Below the pieces are notes generated by a model, which had not been told where the DNA came from, searched no databases, and saw only the letters and a list, made by a program, of their open reading frames with translations. A DNA stretch of 29,979 nt. It comes from RPRI01 sp051233685 (GTDB lineage: Bacteria; Desulfobacterota; Desulfobacteria; Desulfobacterales; RPRI01). Location: contig NZ_JBAMMY010000195.1 of assembly GCF_051233685.1 (NCBI RefSeq), positions 1-29,979 of the forward strand, written 5' to 3'. Of this stretch, positions 25,466-29,979 are shown one piece after another (the stretch's first letter is position 1; each line of letters starts with the position of its first letter). The position numbers were made by a program, and so were the translations under genes.

Positions 25466-26518
25466 TCAATCTATTTTGATTGATCTTATGAGTCCGTCAA
25501 TTTTAGCTTCATCACCTGACAGCGATATATCAGGTATAACCCGGATGGATTTTAGACAAAACAAATCTTTTATTGTTTGAATATTCTTATTTTTTAAGCC
25601 TCTTAAAATTGAAATACTTTTCGGATGGACTTTTATTAATATACTTTCATAATTTTGATTCTGCGATTTAAGCATATTGATGATTTTATCAAGAAATATT
25701 TCCGAATATACAAGATGTCCGAAAGACGGATGATACGGTCCTGCAATAACCGATGAACCTTCTTTAAGATCATCAGTTGCCTGCAAACCCATCCTGATAA
25801 CTTTTATATTATTTTCTTTAAAAACAAGGTATATTTTTTTTGTAACAGACACAGCCTGTTCTATGGAAAGAGGCTCATATTTTTTTTTGGCATATAGTAC
25901 TGCAAGAGCACTTCCTGCCAATACCAGAGTCGGATATATCCTGACAAAATCAGGGCAAAGTGCTGATATTAAATGCGCTGTTGCAATAGATTTGTTTTCA
26001 TCGTCACCGGGCAAACCTATCATCATCTGCAAGCCTGTCTCAAAATTTCTTTTTTTCAGCAAACCAACTGCATTTATTGTATCCGAATTAGTGTGTCCGC
26101 GCTTAGACAGCAACAAAACGGAATCAACCATAGATTGCACTCCCAGTTCAATTGTTCTGACGGGAAAGCTTTCTATACAGCCAAGTTTATGATCATCAAT
26201 AGTATCGGGACGGGTTGAAAACCGGATGCTGTCAACAAGGCCGTCTGTCACATACTTTGTTGCCGCAACAAGAAGTTGTTTTATCTTGCCGTCATCTATG
26301 CCTAAAAAATTGCCGCCGTAAAATGCAATTTGAACCCTGTTTCTGTTGTCGCCTTTATACCTTAGAAATGTTTCGATTATATTATCGAGTTCCTTTTGCG
26401 AAGGAATGCTTTTTTTTTCTCCGGTTACGGTGTTTTGGTTGCAGAAAATACATTGATGGGGACAGCCTGCATGGGGAACAAAGACAGGAATTATAAAGTC
26501 TCTTTTGCTATTGGGCAT
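25466..26518 (-). CDS. Radical SAM protein, Elp3/oxygen-independent coproporphyrinogen oxidase-like
   Basis: 350 aa from ATG 26518. A TTG-led longer frame to 26602 would overlap rnc by ~95 bp and is unlikely. The 4Fe-4S cluster motif is C19-PHQ-C23-IF-C26, followed by NQNTVTG, GGNFLGI, and ELGVQS. The N-terminus FIIPVFVPHAGCPHQC is typical of the Elp3-related branch of radical SAM proteins. The tRNA-acetyltransferase domain of true Elp3 is absent, so the reaction is unknown. The gene overlaps the 3' end of rnc by 11 nt and has no good Shine-Dalgarno, so coupled translation is likely. Confidence 0.82.
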   Translation of the reverse strand: MPNSKRDFIIPVFVPHAGCPHQCIFCNQNTVTGEKKSIPSQKELDNIIETFLRYKGDNRNRVQIAFYGGNFLGIDDGKIKQLLVAATKYVTDGLVDSIRFSTRPDTIDDHKLGCIESFPVRTIELGVQSMVDSVLLLSKRGHTNSDTINAVGLLKKRNFETGLQMMIGLPGDDENKSIATAHLISALCPDFVRIYPTLVLAGSALAVLYAKKKYEPLSIEQAVSVTKKIYLVFKENNIKVIRMGLQATDDLKEGSSVIAGPYHPSFGHLVYSEIFLDKIINMLKSQNQNYESILIKVHPKSISILRGLKNKNIQTIKDLFCLKSIRVIPDISLSGDEAKIDGLIRSIKID

Positions 26519-27227
26519 CAGCCGATGTTTTGCTTTTATCTGCAAGAATATCAAAAGCTTTGCTGGCTGCATCCTGCTCCGCAAGCTTTTTGCTTTTTCC
26601 ATATCCTACTGTCTGCAGATCATTAATCGTTAACTCAACTTTAAAGATTTTATCATGATCAGGACCGCTTTCTTCAACAACATTATAAGCCGGTTTTATT
26701 TCCTGACCGGTCTGAACCAGTTCCTGAACCTTGCTTTTAAAATCGTAGGCAGCTGCTGATTTGCCGCTTAATTTTAAAATGGGTAAATAAATTTTTTCAA
26801 TTATTCTGAATGCGTTATCATATCCGCCATCAAGATATATTGCAGCTACCACTGCTTCAAATGTGTTGGCCAGTATTGAATTCTTGTTGCGGCCGTTTGT
26901 TAAAAATTCACCTTTTCCGAGCTGAATATAAGAACCAAGATCCAAAGAACGCGCAACTTCTGCAACCTGCAATTCATTAACAAGATTTGAGCGAACTCTG
27001 GAGAGGTCGCCTTCGTCCAGTTCGGGAAAGCGATTTATGATTATATGTCCAATGGCAAGATTAAGAACGGCATCTCCTAAAAATTCGAGACGCTCATTAT
27101 CCCGTATTTGTGTGTCTGACTGTTCATTTACAAATGAACTGTGACGAAGAGACTCCACAAGGAAGTTTATATTTTTAAATTTATATGAGAGTTTTTCCCT
27201 TAATTCTAAAAGTTCTGTCCTCTCCAT
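26508..27227 (-). CDS. rnc: Ribonuclease III
   Basis: 239 aa, with AAGGA 7 nt before the ATG. It cleaves double-stranded RNA in rRNA and mRNA processing. The signature NERLEFLGDAVL is at 44-55 with catalytic E48 and D52. The second metal site has E124, but the usual Asp three residues earlier is Asn (N121, SILANTFEA). A dsRNA-binding domain spans ~160-230 (KSKVQELVQ, YGKSKKLAEQDAASKAF). It sits between the PHP phosphoesterase and the radical SAM protein. Confidence 0.95.
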   Translation of the reverse strand: MERTELLELREKLSYKFKNINFLVESLRHSSFVNEQSDTQIRDNERLEFLGDAVLNLAIGHIIINRFPELDEGDLSRVRSNLVNELQVAEVARSLDLGSYIQLGKGEFLTNGRNKNSILANTFEAVVAAIYLDGGYDNAFRIIEKIYLPILKLSGKSAAAYDFKSKVQELVQTGQEIKPAYNVVEESGPDHDKIFKVELTINDLQTVGYGKSKKLAEQDAASKAFDILADKSKTSADAQ

Positions 27228-27281
27228 CAGGATTCCTTATTGTTTATTTAATGCTTCCCCGGTTTGCCTGAACAAGGCAAA

Positions 27282-28154
27282 CTATATGGAATTTATCAGG
27301 TTTTCATACAGGTTATAAGGCACATGAAGATTTCCTCTTCCTGATCCCATATTGATGTCAGGTTTCAAAGACCCATGAAAGTCTGTACCGCCTGTTATCA
27401 GCAAACCGTACTTCTCAGCAATTTCTATATAATAGGAAGTCTTGTCCTTTGAATGCTCGGAATAATATGCTTCTATGCCTTTTAAGCCCATAACTTTCAA
27501 CTCAGCAATCAAATCCTCAAATTTTTTCTCTTCACGGATGGTAAAAAGAGACGGATGAGCAAGAACAGGAATTCCGCCTGCGCCATTAATAACTTCTATC
27601 GCCTTGCTGCATCCAAGCCGATATTTATCAACATATGCCGGTTTTCCTCTGCCTAAGTATTTATCGAAAGCTTTTTTTATTGATTCAACAAATCCTTTTT
27701 CAACCATCAGGCTTGCAATATGAGGCCTTCCAATCTGCCCTTCACCTGCAAAATTGATAACTTCTTCGATTGTTATATCAAATCCAAGATTGTTTAACAG
27801 CTCAATTATTTTAGGATTCCGGTTTTTTCTGGCCAGTTGAAGAGTATGAAGAGTCTCATGAAGAATATGATCATCAATTCTAAACGAATAGCCCAGCACA
27901 TGAAAACTCCCGGAACAGGGAAAGGACGGAGGAGGATCGGCGCTTATTTCTACACCGGTCAAGAATTTGAAATCAGAAGGAATACCTGTTTCTATTGCTT
28001 CTTTAGAACCATCAATCGTATCATGATCTGTAATAGCAATTGCAGAAAGACCTAATTTTTTAGCTAACGCTAAAATTTCATTGGGGTAAAGGGTCCCATC
28101 CGATGCGTTTGAATGAATATGGAGATCTATGCCCCTGTTATCGCTATAATCCAA
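27282..28154 (-). CDS. PHP-domain phosphoesterase (TrpH/YciV-like)
   Basis: 290 aa. The frame has no ATG before the first metal motif, so it starts at a TTG at 28154, with GGA ~9 nt upstream and an 11-nt overlap with the dksA end. Metal-binding motifs of the PHP family are all present: DLHIHS (10-15), ITDHDT, the EIS segment, GRPHIAS, LAHPSL and GGTDFHG. The YciV branch hydrolyses 3',5'-nucleoside bisphosphates or trims short RNA 5' ends; which applies here cannot be told. Overlap and close spacing indicate co-transcription with dksA and rnc, which suits an RNA-metabolism role. Confidence 0.87.
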   Translation of the reverse strand: MDYSDNRGIDLHIHSNASDGTLYPNEILALAKKLGLSAIAITDHDTIDGSKEAIETGIPSDFKFLTGVEISADPPPSFPCSGSFHVLGYSFRIDDHILHETLHTLQLARKNRNPKIIELLNNLGFDITIEEVINFAGEGQIGRPHIASLMVEKGFVESIKKAFDKYLGRGKPAYVDKYRLGCSKAIEVINGAGGIPVLAHPSLFTIREEKKFEDLIAELKVMGLKGIEAYYSEHSKDKTSYYIEIAEKYGLLITGGTDFHGSLKPDINMGSGRGNLHVPYNLYENLINSI

Positions 28155-28506
28155 GAGCTTTTTCCAAAGCCTCCTCTTTTGATTTGCAATCTATGCATTG
28201 AGAAGTTACGGGTCTTGCTTTAAGACGTTTTACGGAAATATCACCACCGCAGGATTCACATATTCCGAAAGTGCCGTTTTCAATACGTTCCAGGGCCGCT
28301 TTGATCTTATAAATAAGTTTACTCTCTCTGTTTCTGATCCTAAGTTCGAAATTGCGTTCTGCTTCAAGAGATGCTCTGTCTGTGGGGTTAGGAAAATTCT
28401 CTTTTGGATCAGTCATCCCCGAAACAGTACTGCCGGCCTGACTCAAAAGTTCTTCCAGGCGCTCTGATAAAAACTTCCTGAAATATTCAACATCTTTTTT
28501 ATTCAT
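28144..28506 (-). CDS. dksA: DksA/TraR-family RNA polymerase-binding factor
   Basis: 120 aa. DksA-type proteins enter the RNA polymerase secondary channel and modulate stringent-response transcription with ppGpp. The coiled-coil tip region is NPTDRASLEAERN (with the acidic DRAS tip), and the C-terminal four-Cys zinc finger is CESCGG...CIDCK. It is shorter than E. coli DksA (151 aa) but similar to many deltaproteobacterial members. AAAGGA lies ~7 nt before the ATG. It leads the run dksA-PHP-rnc-radical SAM. Confidence 0.9.
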   Translation of the reverse strand: MNKKDVEYFRKFLSERLEELLSQAGSTVSGMTDPKENFPNPTDRASLEAERNFELRIRNRESKLIYKIKAALERIENGTFGICESCGGDISVKRLKARPVTSQCIDCKSKEEALEKALGL

Positions 28507-28680
28507 AGCAAGTCCTTTTCACGAATAAATTTTCAATAAAACATTGTAAGGAAACGTAGTAATTACCATAAAGATAATTACAAGTAAAGACATTTTTCCC
28601 AGCAAAAAACAAATAAGCACTTTTATAATATATCCCAAAATCCGCTATTAACGCGAAAATTTATGAAATAAATATTGAAA

Positions 28681-28743
28681 AACCTCGTTGATTCAAATAG
28701 ATATGTGTTATCAAGACAGCATAAATATTTAACCAACGAGGTT
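28681..28743 (+). promoter_or_regulatory. Inverted repeat spanning the transposase ribosome site
   Basis: AACCTCGTTG (28681-28690) and CAACGAGGTT (28734-28743) are perfectly complementary over 10 bp. The right arm contains the GAGG ribosome site. In RNA this would form a stem that hides the site, a known way for insertion sequences to limit transposase made from outside transcripts. The mechanism is inference. Confidence 0.55.
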
Positions 28744-28749
28744 ATGGAT

Positions 28750-29979
28750 ATGATAAAACAAACTGTGTTACCATTCAAGATAGAAATTACGAAAGATATG
28801 ATAACATCACATGCAGGGCTGGCGCTATTGGGGGAATTTGCGGTTGGGTTGAGATTATTGGAAGCTATTGACAAAAATCTGCCTGCGCCCGGTAGTGGTG
28901 CCGGATACAGTGCGAGTGAACATATATTGCCACTCATATTGATGTTAAATGGCGGAGGTCGAAGCCTGGAAGATTTGCGGCAAATCCGGAAAGATGATGG
29001 TTTGCGAGAAGTATTGCCATTGAAACGTATGCCATCATCGGATGCTACGGGGGACTGGTTGCGTAGAAGTGGTATAAACGGTTCACTTAAAGGCCTTGCT
29101 GAGGTAAATCGCAAGATAATAAAGCGTGGTCTCAAGTATGACGGGATCAAAGGCTATACGCTGGATATTGATGCAACCGGAATTGAGGCAGAGAAAGAGT
29201 TAGCTAAGATGACTTATAAAGGATATCTTGGTTACATGCCTATGGTGGGCCATTTAGCGGAAAACGGTTTTGTTTTGGGAGATGAATTTCGTCAGGGCAA
29301 CGAAGCTCCGGCGTCAAGAAATCTTGAGTTTATAAAGTATTGTAAGAAGCAATTGCCCAGTGGCAAACATATCAAGGCATTCAGGGCAGACAGTGCAGCC
29401 TATCAGGCGGATATAATCAATTATTGTCATGGTAATGGGATAAAGTTTGCTATTGGAGCAGATCTGGATAAGGCGGTTGTCAGACAAATCAAAAGCCTTG
29501 GGGACAGTGATTGGAGAGTTTATCAAAATGGCTTTATTGCTGAGACGGTGCATTGTATGAATAAAACAAAGCAGTCATTTCGTCTGGTAGTAATTCGTCG
29601 TCCCATTCAGGTAAAGTTATTTAATGAAACAGATGAAAAAGAGAAATACACAGTAATAGCGACAAATCGCACTGAAGATGTTGAGCAGGTGGTGAGATGG
29701 TACAGCCAGCGCGGACAGTGCAGTGAGAACCGGATTAAAGAACTTAAGATCGGTTTTGGCATGGAAAGGATGCCGTGCGGTCAGTTTGAGGCTAATGCGG
29801 TATTTTTTCGTATCGGAGTATTGGCATATAATGTTGGCCGGTTATTTGTGCTAAAAACGTTGGACAAGTCGTGGCATAGTCATCAAGTTCAAACTTTAAG
29901 ATGGAAGCTATATGAAACGGCCGGCAAGATAGTTTTTCATGGAGGAGTTATATGGTTAAAAGTCAGGCGTCATTATCAA
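28750..29979 (+). CDS. IS1380-family transposase, 3' end cut by window
   Basis: 410 codons open to the last base. The start is ATG 28750, 8 nt after GAGG (28738-28741); the ATG at 28744 is too close to it. The DDE catalytic residues are recognisable: D in LDIDATG (~139), D in FRADSAAYQ (~219), and E in SENRIKELKIG (~333). RADSAAYQ and the C-terminal ENRIKELK-GFGMERMP block are IS1380 signatures. It probably needs 20-50 further codons. No stop or frameshift is seen, so it may be active. Confidence 0.93.
   Translation, partial: MIKQTVLPFKIEITKDMITSHAGLALLGEFAVGLRLLEAIDKNLPAPGSGAGYSASEHILPLILMLNGGGRSLEDLRQIRKDDGLREVLPLKRMPSSDATGDWLRRSGINGSLKGLAEVNRKIIKRGLKYDGIKGYTLDIDATGIEAEKELAKMTYKGYLGYMPMVGHLAENGFVLGDEFRQGNEAPASRNLEFIKYCKKQLPSGKHIKAFRADSAAYQADIINYCHGNGIKFAIGADLDKAVVRQIKSLGDSDWRVYQNGFIAETVHCMNKTKQSFRLVVIRRPIQVKLFNETDEKEKYTVIATNRTEDVEQVVRWYSQRGQCSENRIKELKIGFGMERMPCGQFEANAVFFRIGVLAYNVGRLFVLKTLDKSWHSHQVQTLRWKLYETAGKIVFHGGVIWLKVRRHYQ

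Larger units (their letters stand above)
28634..29979 (+). mobile_element. IS1380-family insertion sequence, partial
   Basis: The element begins somewhere near 28634, where the sequence CCCAAAATCCGC opens a compact IS-like leader. The exact left end and any target duplication are not certain. It carries the transposase ORF and extends past the right edge of the window. Confidence 0.65.

Noticed and set aside
28623..29150. 175-codon minus-strand frame at the IS1380 start
   Set aside because: Antisense shadow of the transposase, whose own frame carries catalytic motifs.

Overview
The window reads like a chromosomal segment of an anaerobic, AT-rich Desulfobacterota (deltaproteobacterial) organism, probably a Desulfobacterales-type sulfate reducer. 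This is an inference from the gene families and their style: Mfd, SurA/PpiC, RecO, two-subunit GlyRS, LigA, SMC-FtsY, an IspH-UbiA fusion, DUF3842 and CooT, DksA, dodecin, and a PEP-CTERM-like secreted protein. No 16S or other species marker is present.

Layout. (1) 1-2570 is an accessory zone. It holds a zinc-ribbon ORF inside the apparent end of an insertion element, a short secreted PEP-CTERM-like protein cut by that element, a near-perfect sigma-54 promoter with three upstream boxes repeated every ~100 bp, a ribbon-helix-helix/PilZ fusion regulator, and a decayed transposase fragment. (2) 2572-2647 is tRNA-Thr(CGT) on the minus strand. (3) 2681-15182 is a plus-strand housekeeping run: mfd, a SurA-like chaperone, recO, a GHMP kinase, glyQ, glyS, a small conserved protein, ligA and acyP. 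(4) 15245-23168 is a minus-strand run: HU, ftsY and smc (15 nt apart), then an operon read as mini-ORF, DUF3842, CooT and IspH-UbiA fusion. (5) 23637-24183 holds dodecin, initiator tRNA-Met and a strong terminator on the plus strand. (6) 24368-28506 is a minus-strand run read as dksA, PHP phosphoesterase, rnc, radical SAM protein and thioredoxin-fold/HEAT protein, with overlaps at two junctions. (7) 28634 to the end is an IS1380-family insertion sequence that runs off the window.

How the genes relate. Most of the window serves DNA repair, replication and segregation, translation and envelope biogenesis. The more unusual parts are the sigma-54/phased-box control region in front of a truncated PEP-CTERM-like gene, next to a probable c-di-GMP-responsive RHH-PilZ protein; the IspH-UbiA fusion co-transcribed with the nickel-protein family CooT and DUF3842; and the tandem thioredoxin-fold protein carrying a HEAT-like tail. 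I saw no CRISPR array, rRNA, prophage or complete defence system. A wholly new system cannot be claimed from this sequence; the best candidates for new biology are the control region at 1029-1390 and the IspH-UbiA operon.
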